Assembly (NCBI GenBank): GCA_016794365.1
Contig: JAEUKB010000082.1
Coordinates: 1 to 43,702 of the forward strand
Length of the DNA: 43,702 nt
Direction: 5' to 3'
From: Myxococcales bacterium
GTDB lineage: Bacteria; Myxococcota_A; Polyangia; Palsa-1104; JAEUJZ01
This document shows positions 15,470 through 23,631 of this stretch, one piece after another; the stretch's first letter is position 1, and the number at the start of each line of letters is the position of its first letter. A model generated the notes under the pieces. It was not told the origin of the DNA, made no database searches, and was given only the letters and a program-made list of their open reading frames with translations. The translations under genes and the position numbers were made by a program.

Positions 15470-16369
15470 ATGAAGCTTGGACTGGTTGCGTTTCCTCTGT
15501 ATCGCTCGCTGCTGCTCGATGCAGCGCTGTCGGAAACCCCGCTGCTCGACGCGGCGCTGGCCAATGAAGGTGCGACGCTACAGCTGCTCGATGGCTTTGC
15601 CCAAACCGACGAGGTGTTACAGCTCGATGCGGTGCTGATGCTCGGCTGCTGGGGCTATCACAACGATCCGCAGCAGTATCTCCGCTACATCGACTGGCTC
15701 GAAGCGAGCGGTGTCGCGGTGATAAATCCCGCCGAGCTGCTGCGCTGGAACATGGACAAGCGGTATCTGCTCGACTTGCAGCGCCAAGGCGTGTCGGTTG
15801 CGCCGCTGCGACATCATCCGCAGCGTGCGCGATTGGACCTGGGCCACGAGGTTCGACAAGCAGGCTATGTTCGCTATGTACTCAAGCCGACGGTGTCGGC
15901 GAACGCGCAAAAGACGCGAGTGTGTCACGGTCCGCCCGATGCAGAAACCTGCGCGCTGGCTGACGAGATCTTGCAGCACTCTGGACTGATCATTCAGCCG
16001 TACTTTGACGCGCTGGTGACCAGCGGAGAGCTGTCGTTTCTGTTCTTCGGCGGACGGTTTTCACACGCGGTGTGCAAAGTGCCCAAGCCAGGCGACTTTC
16101 GCTCGCAGCCAAGCTTCGGTGCGCACCTGGCTCCGTTTGAGCCGTCGCCCGAGCTGCTCCGACAAGCCGCGCAAGCACTTGCTGCCGTGCCCAGCGCCCA
16201 AGCGCTGCCGTATGCGCGCGTCGATGGCTTTGTGCAAGACGGTCAGCTTCTGCTGGTCGAGCTAGAGCTGATCGAGCCGTTTCTGTTTCTACGCAGCACG
16301 CCGGACCCAGCTCGCGCCGCGCAGCGATTTGCCCAAAGCGTCGTAGCCGCCGTGTCTGCCAAGAAGTAG
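15470..16369 (+). CDS. ATP-grasp family ligase (glutathione-synthetase/DcsG-like)
   Basis: This 299-residue protein is related to the prokaryotic ATP-grasp ligases of the glutathione synthetase / cycloserine synthesis (DcsG) type. It shows the N-terminal block VLMLGCWGYHNDPQQYLRYI, the NMDKRYLLDLQRQGVSVAP segment that opens the ATP-grasp domain, the lysine strand VRYVLKPTVSANA, and a C-terminal acidic metal site LLVELELIEPFLFL. Such enzymes join a carboxylate to an amine or close a ring with ATP. No partner biosynthetic genes are adjacent, so the product is unknown. A TAGACT hexamer ends 9 bases before the ATG with no ribosome site, fitting a leaderless start. The family call is moderately sure. 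Confidence 0.75.
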   Translation: MKLGLVAFPLYRSLLLDAALSETPLLDAALANEGATLQLLDGFAQTDEVLQLDAVLMLGCWGYHNDPQQYLRYIDWLEASGVAVINPAELLRWNMDKRYLLDLQRQGVSVAPLRHHPQRARLDLGHEVRQAGYVRYVLKPTVSANAQKTRVCHGPPDAETCALADEILQHSGLIIQPYFDALVTSGELSFLFFGGRFSHAVCKVPKPGDFRSQPSFGAHLAPFEPSPELLRQAAQALAAVPSAQALPYARVDGFVQDGQLLLVELELIEPFLFLRSTPDPARAAQRFAQSVVAAVSAKK

Positions 16370-16395
16370 CCATCAAGCTGGGCTACCATCGCGAC

Positions 16396-17106
16396 ATGAG
16401 GACGAACCTACAAGCTATCGGAATGCTCGCGGCGCTCAGCGTGGGACTTTGGACGCAAGGCTGTGACTCCAGCAAAAACAACGGAGAGCTAGGCCGCGCC
16501 ACCTTTGTCGTCGATTCCTGCGGTGGTGTGCTGTCGGACATTCAAGGCTGCCCGCTGTCAAACAAGCTTGCGGTGTCGGGCAAGTTCAACTTGGTCGCGA
16601 CAGCCAAGACGGACAACTCGCTGCTGGCCGTGCGGTCTGACCTGCCGGGTGTGCTGAAGCTGGAAGAAGTCAGCGCGAAGAGCTACGTCGCCACCGGAAT
16701 GCACGTCGGAGAAGCCAAGCTGATTGCCTACAACGACAGCGGCGATGTGGATCGCATCAGCGTCTTTGTCGAAGAAGTGCAGCAGCTTGCCTATAACGAA
16801 ATCTCGTCGGCAGCCGGAGCCTTCAAGCTCCAACCGAGCGGCGATTTGGATGCCACGCTGGTTTTGCGCAGCGACATCCAGAGCTTCAACCTGTTCTTTG
16901 CGCAGCTTGATGGCTCGTCGCAAAAGATGCTGGGAAGAGAGTCGTTTTCGTTCGTGAGCGATCCCGGCCTGACGTTCCAAGCCGGAAAAGAAAAGCCCGA
17001 TACGCTGGAGTTTCGCTATCTGCGACCCAAGCCCGGCACGTACACGCTGCTTATCAACGCCAAGAGCGGGCCGGGTCGCTTCAAGCTTCAGATCACCGCG
17101 AACTAG
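16396..17106 (+). CDS. Predicted lipoprotein, function unknown
   Basis: This 236-residue exported protein has a signal peptide ending in the lipobox WTQGC (Cys23), followed by the usual Ser/Asn-rich spacer. The rest is beta-rich and may hold two Ig-like modules: about 30-130 (FNLVATAKTDNSLLAV, VGEAKLIAYNDSGDVDRISV) and about 135-236, the latter resembling bacterial pre-peptidase C-terminal folds by its TLEFRYLRPKPGTYTLLINA ending. I do not recognise the family. It lies 26 bp after the ATP-grasp gene on the same strand. Its stop codon shares bases with the stop of the convergent MYXO-CTERM gene (CTAG at 17103-17106). A TACCAT hexamer 6 bases before the ATG suggests its own leaderless start. 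Confidence 0.7.
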   Translation: MRTNLQAIGMLAALSVGLWTQGCDSSKNNGELGRATFVVDSCGGVLSDIQGCPLSNKLAVSGKFNLVATAKTDNSLLAVRSDLPGVLKLEEVSAKSYVATGMHVGEAKLIAYNDSGDVDRISVFVEEVQQLAYNEISSAAGAFKLQPSGDLDATLVLRSDIQSFNLFFAQLDGSSQKMLGRESFSFVSDPGLTFQAGKEKPDTLEFRYLRPKPGTYTLLINAKSGPGRFKLQITAN

Positions 17107-18713
17107 CTGCGACGACGACGACGCGAAACGGTCGCGGCGAACAGGGTTGCGCCAGCGAGCAGTGCCAGCGCGCTCGATCCACTCTGGGCCGGAGCCACGC
17201 GGCAGGCGCAGCCCGTCTCGACCGCGCCACCATCGATGGGATTGCCATCGGTTCCGGTTCCGTCACCACCACCACCGCCGGTGTCAGGCGGCAGATCCTG
17301 GCACGATCCCTGACGGCAGGACTGACCGGACGGACAGACTGCGCCGATGCACGGGTCGATGCACGAACCGTTTTGGCAGACATCACCGACGCCGCAGCTC
17401 TTGCTGAGACAGCCGGGATCGACACACTTTCCCGACGAGCCTTGGCAGCTCAAGCCCGCCGCGCAGGGCAGACAGTCGCAGGTGGTGACGCAGGCACCGT
17501 TTTGGCAGATCTTGCCCTGACCGCAGGTCACGCCCACACAGGGGTCGATGCACAGACCTCCCGAGCAGAGGTAGGGAGCCGGGCACTTGATGCCATCACA
17601 GGGGCTCACGCAACTGCCACCGCGACAGACTTGGTTGGCGTTGCAGGTCTTGCCCACACACGCGGAGTCAATGCAGCGACCAAGCTGACATTCCTGACCG
17701 AGGGGACAGAGCGCTTCACTGCCACACGGGTCCGAGCAGCGTCCTTTCGAGCAGAGCTGACCAATCGGACACGTCGCACCATCATCGACCTGACCGTTAC
17801 AGTCGTTGTCTACACCGTCACAGGTCTCTTTGTTGACGCCCGCCTTGACGACGCTCTTGCAGAAGATCTTGCCAGCGGCATCGCACTCGGTGACGCCAAT
17901 CTGACAGGCGCCTTTCTCGGTCGACACGGTGCAGCTCTGACCCGCTCCGACGCACGCCACGCCGGTAAAGCGGAACAGAAAGTCCTCGTAGTCCAGGTCG
18001 TTGCCGTTGACGCCCGCGTTGCCCGCTGCGTTGAGGAAGTCGAGATCCTCAAAGCCCAAATAGAACGTGTTGGCGAGCTGGTTCGACTTGTAGGTCAGCG
18101 TCGAGTACCACGGGCCCGGAGCCGAGCACAGCGTGCAGTTTGTACTGAAGCGATGCTCGGTGTAGTGGTACTGCGTCGCATTGCCGGTGCCAGTGCCGTT
18201 CGGATTGGGTACGAGCGCAAAGCCAATCAGACCGCCTTTGTACGCCGGGCTCGAGCGAATCGACGCCGAGGTCAGGTCCAGCATGTTCGCCGCAGGCAAG
18301 CCCGCAGAGAACGGAAACAGGATCTGAATGTCACTGTTTGCAGCGGCGGTATTTAGACCCGTCGTCAGGTTGAGCGGAACGTACTTCGGCGGGTTGTTGT
18401 TCGCGCGGGTGTCATCGACGTTGTACCAGCCGATGGCGAAGTTGGCTCCACCGCCTTTGGCGACGTAGCGACCGGAAAAATCACAGAGCGGCGAAAACTT
18501 CTGCGGCTCAATCTGCGCGTCGGTCTGCTCGTTGATGTTTTCGTTGATGTTGTTGTTGTTGGCAGAGCCGTTTAGGTAGCTCTGAAGCCGTCCTGACAGC
18601 GGCACAACCTGACCGTTTGGCTGCGTCACCACAGCCTGAGCGGGCTGCGCCGCCAGCATCAGGCCACCGATCGCAACCAGACTCATCGCGGTAAGCATGT
18701 GAAATCGCTTCAT
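17103..18713 (-). CDS. Cys-rich surface protein with DUF4114-like domain and MYXO-CTERM-type tail
   Basis: This 536-residue exported protein has a signal peptide (residues 1-27, ending AQPAQA). Residues about 85-252 resemble DUF4114, a beta-sandwich ending in NTFYLGFEDLDFLN and NDLDYEDFLFRFTG. Residues 298-312 are the CDGVDNDCNGQVDDG motif common in myxobacterial surface proteins. Residues 313-472 are a run of EGF-like Cys repeats (CxxGxxCxxGxC type). A Gly/Asp/Thr-rich linker then leads to the MYXO-CTERM-type tail: GCAC at 501-504, a hydrophobic helix at about 513-529 and RRRRRS at the end. Such tails are processed by a rhomboid/CAAX-type myxosortase for surface display. The start at 18713 has AAGGGGGA 9 bp upstream. 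Ligand-binding or adhesion is likely; no enzyme motif is seen. Confidence 0.88.
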   Translation of the reverse strand: MKRFHMLTAMSLVAIGGLMLAAQPAQAVVTQPNGQVVPLSGRLQSYLNGSANNNNINENINEQTDAQIEPQKFSPLCDFSGRYVAKGGGANFAIGWYNVDDTRANNNPPKYVPLNLTTGLNTAAANSDIQILFPFSAGLPAANMLDLTSASIRSSPAYKGGLIGFALVPNPNGTGTGNATQYHYTEHRFSTNCTLCSAPGPWYSTLTYKSNQLANTFYLGFEDLDFLNAAGNAGVNGNDLDYEDFLFRFTGVACVGAGQSCTVSTEKGACQIGVTECDAAGKIFCKSVVKAGVNKETCDGVDNDCNGQVDDGATCPIGQLCSKGRCSDPCGSEALCPLGQECQLGRCIDSACVGKTCNANQVCRGGSCVSPCDGIKCPAPYLCSGGLCIDPCVGVTCGQGKICQNGACVTTCDCLPCAAGLSCQGSSGKCVDPGCLSKSCGVGDVCQNGSCIDPCIGAVCPSGQSCRQGSCQDLPPDTGGGGGDGTGTDGNPIDGGAVETGCACRVAPAQSGSSALALLAGATLFAATVSRRRRRS

Positions 18714-18756
18714 AATGGCTAATCCCCCTTTGCTGCGCAGTGCAGACTCAGTAGCC

Positions 18757-18762
18757 ATTGTA
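18757..18762 (-). promoter_or_regulatory. Possible -10 box of the MYXO-CTERM protein gene
   Basis: TACAAT on the - strand lies 43 bp upstream of the start at 18713, leaving a normal leader with a strong Shine-Dalgarno. No good -35 hexamer is visible. Confidence 0.35.
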
Positions 18763-18802
18763 ACCCGGTTTTCGGGACGGATTCGCTTCTGATCGAACGT
18801 GA

Positions 18803-18808
18803 TATAGT
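18803..18808 (+). promoter_or_regulatory. Possible -10 box of alaS, leaderless arrangement
   Basis: TATAGT ends 7 bases before the alaS ATG at 18816, and no ribosome-binding site is present, so transcription would begin at or next to the start codon. No clear -35 hexamer is seen. Confidence 0.45.
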
Positions 18809-18815
18809 CGGGCAC

Positions 18816-21521
18816 ATGTCTTCCCAGAATGGCTCCGCTGCGGCCCGCGTTCGCAGCCAGTTCCTCGAGTATTTCCGTCGTCAAGGTCACGAGGTCGTCC
18901 GTTCCTCGCCGCTCGTACCGTCGGATCCCACGCTGCTGTTTACCAACGCAGGCATGGTGCAGTTCAAAGACGTGTTCACGGGCCAAAAGCAGCTTGGTTA
19001 CCAGCGCGCATCGACTTCGCAAAAGTGCGTCCGCGCAGGCGGCAAGCACAACGACCTCGACAACGTCGGTCGCACCGCACGTCACCACACGTTCTTCGAG
19101 ATGCTCGGGAACTTTTCCTTCGGTGACTACTTCAAGACCGATGCCATTGCCTTCGCGTGGGAATTCCTGACCAAAGAGCTGGCGCTCGATCCGCAGCGGA
19201 TGTGCATCTCGGTATTCGCCGGAGACAGCCAGCTTCAGCTTGGACCTGACGACGAAGCCCGCGCGTTATGGCGCAAAGTGTCCGGCTACAGCGACGATCG
19301 CATCTTTGGCTTGGGCATGAAGGACAACTTCTGGATGATGGGCGACACCGGACCGCAGGGTCCGTGCTCGGAAATCCACTACTGGCTCGGCGATCAGCCC
19401 GCCGACCTAAGCCGCTTCGGAGACGAGCCAATCGCCGACGGCAGCGGCTGGGTTGAGATCTGGAACCTGGTCTTCATGCAGTTTGAGCGCCCGACCAAGG
19501 ATGCGCCGCTGCGTCCTCTGCCCCGTCCCAGCATCGACACCGGAGCCGGACTAGAGCGTGTCACTGCCGTCGCCATGGGCCAGCGCTCGAACTACGACAC
19601 CGACCTGTTCATTCCGCTCCTCGAGACCGTTGCCAGCGCCAGCGGCAAGACCTACCGACGCAGCGACAGTGACGATGACGTCGGCATGCGCGTCCTGGCT
19701 GACCACAGCCGCGCCACCGCCAACTTGATTGCCGATGGAGTTTTGCCATCGAACCTGTCGCGCGGTTACGTGCTGCGCAGCATCATGCGTCGAGCCATTC
19801 GCTTCGCCGTACGGCTCGGTCTGCCCGCCGGGTTCTTCGCCAAGCTGTGTCACCAAGTGACGGAGATGCTCGGCGATGTCTATCCCGAGCTGATCAAGGC
19901 GCGCAGCCTGATCGAAAAGGCCGTCAACGCCGAAGACGAAGGCTTCCGCAGCACCATCGATCGCGGCCTGCGCCTGATCAGTGAAACCGAGCTGACTGCG
20001 TCGGACAGCGGACACAAAGTCCTGCCCGGCAAGGTCGCGTTTCAGCTTCACGATACCTATGGCTTTCCGCTCGATCTGACGCAGGTGATTGGTCGCGAGC
20101 AAGGATTTACCGTCGATGAAGTCGGGTTCGGCGACGAAATGCGCAAGCAGCGAGAGCGCAGCAAGTTCGCGGGCTCCGGCGATCAAGCAGTGTCGTCGGC
20201 CTATCACGCGCTGCGAGCGGCCCACGGCGGCACGACGTTCCTTGGCTACGGCAGCGGCTCCGCCGGAGAGCAGGCAACCGGGAAAGTCCTCGCGCTCGTC
20301 TCGGGTGGTGTCAGCGTCGATGCCGCCGCCGCTGGTCAAGAAGTCGAGATCCTGACCGATCGCACACCATTTTACGGACGCTCCGGCGGACAGACCGGCG
20401 ACACCGGACGCATCGTCAAGCTTTCACACGGCGACGTCGTCTGCGAAGTCGAAGTCCAAGACAGCTGGAAGCCCGTTCCCGAGCTGATCGTCGAAAAAGC
20501 GCGCGTGCTGTCCGGCAGCCTCTTTGTCGGCGATGAAGTCAGCTTGCAAGTCGATGGCGAGCGCCGCGATCGCACCCGGCGCAACCACTCGGCGACTCAC
20601 CTTCTGCATCATGCGCTGCGCGACGTGCTCGGGCAGCATGTCACCCAAAAAGGCAGCTACGTCGGTCCCGACAAGCTGACCTTTGACTTTTCGCACTTTT
20701 CGCCCCTGACCGTGGAAGAGCTGCGTCGCGTCGAGCAGCTCGTAAACAGCGCCGTCCGTCGCAACGCCTCAGCAGTGGTCGAAGAGTGCAGCTTCGACGA
20801 AGCCCAGAAGCGCGGCGCCATGGCGCTGTTTGGCGAAAAGTACGGCGATCGCGTGCGCGTCCTCGCCCTGGGAGAGTCCGTCGAGCTATGCGGCGGCACC
20901 CACGTCCATCGCACCGGCGACATCGGTCTGTTCAAGATCACGTCCGAAACCGGCATTGCCAAAGGCATTCGACGCATCGAAGCCCTGACGGCAGAAGCCG
21001 CAGAAGATCACTTCCGAACCCGCGAAGCAGAGCTGACGGCGACGGCGGACCTGCTGCGTGCCGCACCGCTGGAAGTGAGCGAGCGCGTCAGCAAGCTGCT
21101 CGATGAAGTGAAGCAGCGCGACCGCGAGATCCTGGCGCTTCAGAAGAAGCTGGCCTCGGCAGCGTCGGCGGGACTGTACGCGGAAGAGCAGAACATCGGC
21201 GGGCTGGTGGTGGTGTCGCGACGCATGGAAGTGGCCGATGCCAAAGCCCTGCGCGAGCTGGCCGAGTCCCTCGTTGGTGATGGCAAAGCCCACGTCGTGG
21301 CGCTCGGCAGTGCAGAAGGCGAAAAAGTATCGCTGGTCGTCGCGGTGGCCAAAGCGCACACCGGCAAAGTCCAAGCGGGCAAGCTCGTCGCAGCACTGGC
21401 GGCTCAAGTCGGAGGTCGCGGCGGTGGCAAGCCCGAAGTCGCCCAAGCCGGTGGCAGCGATGCCAGCAAGCTGGATGACGCCCTTCGCTCGCTGTTTGCA
21501 CAAGTTGCCGCAGCCGGATAG
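18816..21521 (+). CDS. alaS: Alanine--tRNA ligase
   Basis: This is full-length alanyl-tRNA synthetase (901 residues). The class II catalytic core opens with FLEYFRRQGHEVVRSSPLVP, FTNAGMVQFKDVF and KCVRAGGKHNDLDNVG, and keeps FFEMLGNFSFGDYFK. The editing domain has the Zn-binding HSATH (His591, His595) and CGGTH (Cys692, His696) motifs that clear mischarged Ser/Gly-tRNA. The C-terminal part has a coiled coil (about 740-785) and ends with the DHHA1-type GGRGGGKPEVAQAGG block. The length and order are standard. It is divergent from the MYXO-CTERM gene and is followed 21 bp later by asnB, which appears to have its own promoter. Confidence 0.98.
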   Translation: MSSQNGSAAARVRSQFLEYFRRQGHEVVRSSPLVPSDPTLLFTNAGMVQFKDVFTGQKQLGYQRASTSQKCVRAGGKHNDLDNVGRTARHHTFFEMLGNFSFGDYFKTDAIAFAWEFLTKELALDPQRMCISVFAGDSQLQLGPDDEARALWRKVSGYSDDRIFGLGMKDNFWMMGDTGPQGPCSEIHYWLGDQPADLSRFGDEPIADGSGWVEIWNLVFMQFERPTKDAPLRPLPRPSIDTGAGLERVTAVAMGQRSNYDTDLFIPLLETVASASGKTYRRSDSDDDVGMRVLADHSRATANLIADGVLPSNLSRGYVLRSIMRRAIRFAVRLGLPAGFFAKLCHQVTEMLGDVYPELIKARSLIEKAVNAEDEGFRSTIDRGLRLISETELTASDSGHKVLPGKVAFQLHDTYGFPLDLTQVIGREQGFTVDEVGFGDEMRKQRERSKFAGSGDQAVSSAYHALRAAHGGTTFLGYGSGSAGEQATGKVLALVSGGVSVDAAAAGQEVEILTDRTPFYGRSGGQTGDTGRIVKLSHGDVVCEVEVQDSWKPVPELIVEKARVLSGSLFVGDEVSLQVDGERRDRTRRNHSATHLLHHALRDVLGQHVTQKGSYVGPDKLTFDFSHFSPLTVEELRRVEQLVNSAVRRNASAVVEECSFDEAQKRGAMALFGEKYGDRVRVLALGESVELCGGTHVHRTGDIGLFKITSETGIAKGIRRIEALTAEAAEDHFRTREAELTATADLLRAAPLEVSERVSKLLDEVKQRDREILALQKKLASAASAGLYAEEQNIGGLVVVSRRMEVADAKALRELAESLVGDGKAHVVALGSAEGEKVSLVVAVAKAHTGKVQAGKLVAALAAQVGGRGGGKPEVAQAGGSDASKLDDALRSLFAQVAAAG

Positions 21522-21529
21522 TCCGCCCG

Positions 21530-21535
21530 TACAAT
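21530..21535 (+). promoter_or_regulatory. Possible -10 box of asnB, leaderless arrangement
   Basis: TACAAT ends 7 bases before the ATG at 21543, in the 21-bp gap after alaS. A weak TTGCCG lies 19 bp upstream of it. No Shine-Dalgarno is present. Confidence 0.4.
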
Positions 21536-21542
21536 CAAGTCC

Positions 21543-23474
21543 ATGTGTGGCGTAGCTTGTGTCGTCGCGCCGCTTGCGCGAACCGAACGGGAAGCGGTTT
21601 GTGCGGCCATGACCGATGCGCTCGCCCACCGAGGTCCAGACGGACACGGACTGTGGAGTCAGTCCCTGGACCCGCGTCGTCCCGATGGTCCCGGCATCAG
21701 CTTGGGTCATCGGCGACTGGCGATTGTCGATCCAACAGCGGGCGGTGCGCAGCCGATGCATCGCGACGGACTGTCGCTGGTCTGGAACGGTGAGATTTAT
21801 CCACACCGGACCCTGCGCCGCGAGCTAAGCCAATCGGGCGTGCTCTTCCACAGCGACTCGGATACCGAGGTGCTGCTGGCGCTGATTCGGCAGCGTGGCC
21901 TTCGTGCAGCACTTCAAGCGGTGGAAGGTCCGCTCGCGCTGATCCTGTGGAACCACCGAGAGCACACGCTGTCGCTCGCCCGCGATCGGTTTGGCAAAAA
22001 GCAGCTCTATCTGCTGCGCCAAAGGGACACGCTGCTGGTCGCGTCAGAGCCCAAAGCAATCGTCGTCGGTGCAGAGCGGCTCGGGATTCCACTTTCGGTC
22101 GATCGTCAGACGCTGGCGCGCTACCTGGCTGATGCCGAGCAAGAAGCCGACGACGCGACCTTCTTTGCGCAGATCAAGCGCGTCGCCCCGGCAGAGCTTG
22201 TGACGTTTCCGCTTTCGCCCGCGCCGCGTCCGATTCCTTCGCCAGAGCGCTCGCTCTATTACGTGCTGCGACCCGATCCGTCGCCCCCGCGTGAGCACGG
22301 AGCCTTTCTCGAAGCGTTTCGCGCCCGGCTCGCTCGCTCACTATCGCTGCGGCTGGACTGCGAAGTGCCGGTCGGCGCGCTGCTCTCGGGAGGCATGGAC
22401 TCGTCATCGCTGGTCTGCCTGGCCCATCAGCTCGGTCAGCACACGCCCACGTTTTCAGCGGTTCACACGCCCGGCGATCCCTGTGACGAAAGCCAGTTCA
22501 TCCAAGCGGTGCTCGACAAGACGCAGGTTCCGCACCATCGCGTCGTACCTGCGACAAAGCTCACCGCCGATTCGTTTGTCCGCTTCGTCTATCAGCAAGA
22601 TGAACCCACCGGCGGAGCCAGCGTCTTTGCCCAAGCCTGTGTCTTTGATCTGGTGCGCGCAACCGGCCACAAAGTCGTGGTGTCCGGTCAGGGAGCCGAT
22701 GAAGCGCTGACCGGATACGGCGGCTCACAGTCCTTTTGCTTGGCCGAGCAGCTGCGGCGCGGTCACTGGCTCGATGTCCAGCGTGAGCTACGACGCAAGC
22801 CCTCAGTGAAACACGCGCTGTACTCACTGCTGCAAGCTGGCTGGCTGTCGGCTCGTCAGGCGCTGCCCATGCCGCTTACGACGACGCTGCTAGAGCTCAA
22901 GTGGCAGCGCGCCTTTCGTGGCCTGCCGTTTTTCCACGTCGAGTCGCTCGGCCTGCCACGGCTCACGAAGCAAGGTCCACTCACCAGTGAATACGAAGCG
23001 CGATCCCTGCTGCACGGTTATCTGTATCGGCTGCTGACCGGATCATCGCTGCTCACCATCTTGCGCACCGAGGATCGCAGCAGCATGGCCGTCGGCGTCG
23101 AGTCTCGCGCACCGTTTCTCGATCATCACCTCGTCGAGCTGTGCATGGCCTGTCCGCCCAAGTGGCTGCTGCGTGAGGGCCGCACCAAGTCCCTTTTGCG
23201 CGACAGCCTGTCCGATGTGCTGCCGTTCGCGATCGTGGATCGACGCGACAAGATCGGCTTTGCCGCCCCCGAGCTGCGCTACCTGCAAGGACCACTTTCG
23301 CCGCTGCTCCGCGATACGCTGTCCGGCTCGCAGCTTGCCGACTGTGGGCTGCTCGATGAAGCCGCGCTGCTGCGTGCGCTGTCCGATCCCGCTGCGTCCC
23401 CCCAGACCAGTCATGCCGCCTGGAAAGCCCTGTCCGTTGAGCTATGGCTGCGCGCGTTTTCACTGACCTTGTAG
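21543..23474 (+). CDS. asnB: Asparagine synthase (glutamine-hydrolysing)
   Basis: This 643-residue class B asparagine synthetase forms asparagine (or an amide on another acceptor) from aspartate, glutamine and ATP. The nucleophilic Cys2 follows the initiator Met (MCGVACVVAP), and the glutaminase domain has HRGPDGHGLW, LGHRRLAIVD and LVWNGEIY. The synthetase domain has the ATP pyrophosphatase loop LLSGGMDSSSL at residues 281-291 and later VGVESRAPFLDHHLVEL, typical of AsnB. Many AsnB homologues act in secondary metabolism or glycan amidation; here the neighbours are alaS and a cytochrome, so ordinary asparagine supply is most likely. The gap to the next gene (157 bp) contains a hairpin similar to the terminator at 9634. 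Confidence 0.93.
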   Translation: MCGVACVVAPLARTEREAVCAAMTDALAHRGPDGHGLWSQSLDPRRPDGPGISLGHRRLAIVDPTAGGAQPMHRDGLSLVWNGEIYPHRTLRRELSQSGVLFHSDSDTEVLLALIRQRGLRAALQAVEGPLALILWNHREHTLSLARDRFGKKQLYLLRQRDTLLVASEPKAIVVGAERLGIPLSVDRQTLARYLADAEQEADDATFFAQIKRVAPAELVTFPLSPAPRPIPSPERSLYYVLRPDPSPPREHGAFLEAFRARLARSLSLRLDCEVPVGALLSGGMDSSSLVCLAHQLGQHTPTFSAVHTPGDPCDESQFIQAVLDKTQVPHHRVVPATKLTADSFVRFVYQQDEPTGGASVFAQACVFDLVRATGHKVVVSGQGADEALTGYGGSQSFCLAEQLRRGHWLDVQRELRRKPSVKHALYSLLQAGWLSARQALPMPLTTTLLELKWQRAFRGLPFFHVESLGLPRLTKQGPLTSEYEARSLLHGYLYRLLTGSSLLTILRTEDRSSMAVGVESRAPFLDHHLVELCMACPPKWLLREGRTKSLLRDSLSDVLPFAIVDRRDKIGFAAPELRYLQGPLSPLLRDTLSGSQLADCGLLDEAALLRALSDPAASPQTSHAAWKALSVELWLRAFSLTL

Positions 23475-23533
23475 GACTCGCTGCGCATCTTTCTTACGTT
23501 CGCCCGCCACACATCCCCACTGTACGACATCCA

Positions 23534-23561
23534 TCGCAAGGGGCATTCCTCGCCCTGCGAG
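23534..23561. other. Hairpin similar to the one at 9634-9668
   Basis: TCGCAAGGGGC (23534-23544) pairs with the GCCCTGCGA arm (23552-23560), a 9-bp stem with two bulged bases. The arms match the 9634 hairpin almost base for base (TCGCxAGGGGC and CCCTGCGAG), but no T-run follows. It lies between asnB and the cytochrome lipoprotein gene. Confidence 0.45.
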
Positions 23562-23631
23562 CTGCCAGCCCGACTCGCCGCGCTGGTGGACTTATGCCCC
23601 GCCCTCTCAACCGCAAGGAGAAATCGTCCCG

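Noticed and set aside
17373..18356. 327-residue open frame on the + strand opposite the MYXO-CTERM gene
   Set aside because: It is the antisense shadow of a Cys-rich gene. The - strand protein has a signal peptide, domain motifs, ribosome site and sorting tail, while this frame has none.
20886..21806. 306-residue open frame on the - strand opposite alaS and asnB
   Set aside because: It spans two well-supported genes and their junction and has no recognisable motifs.
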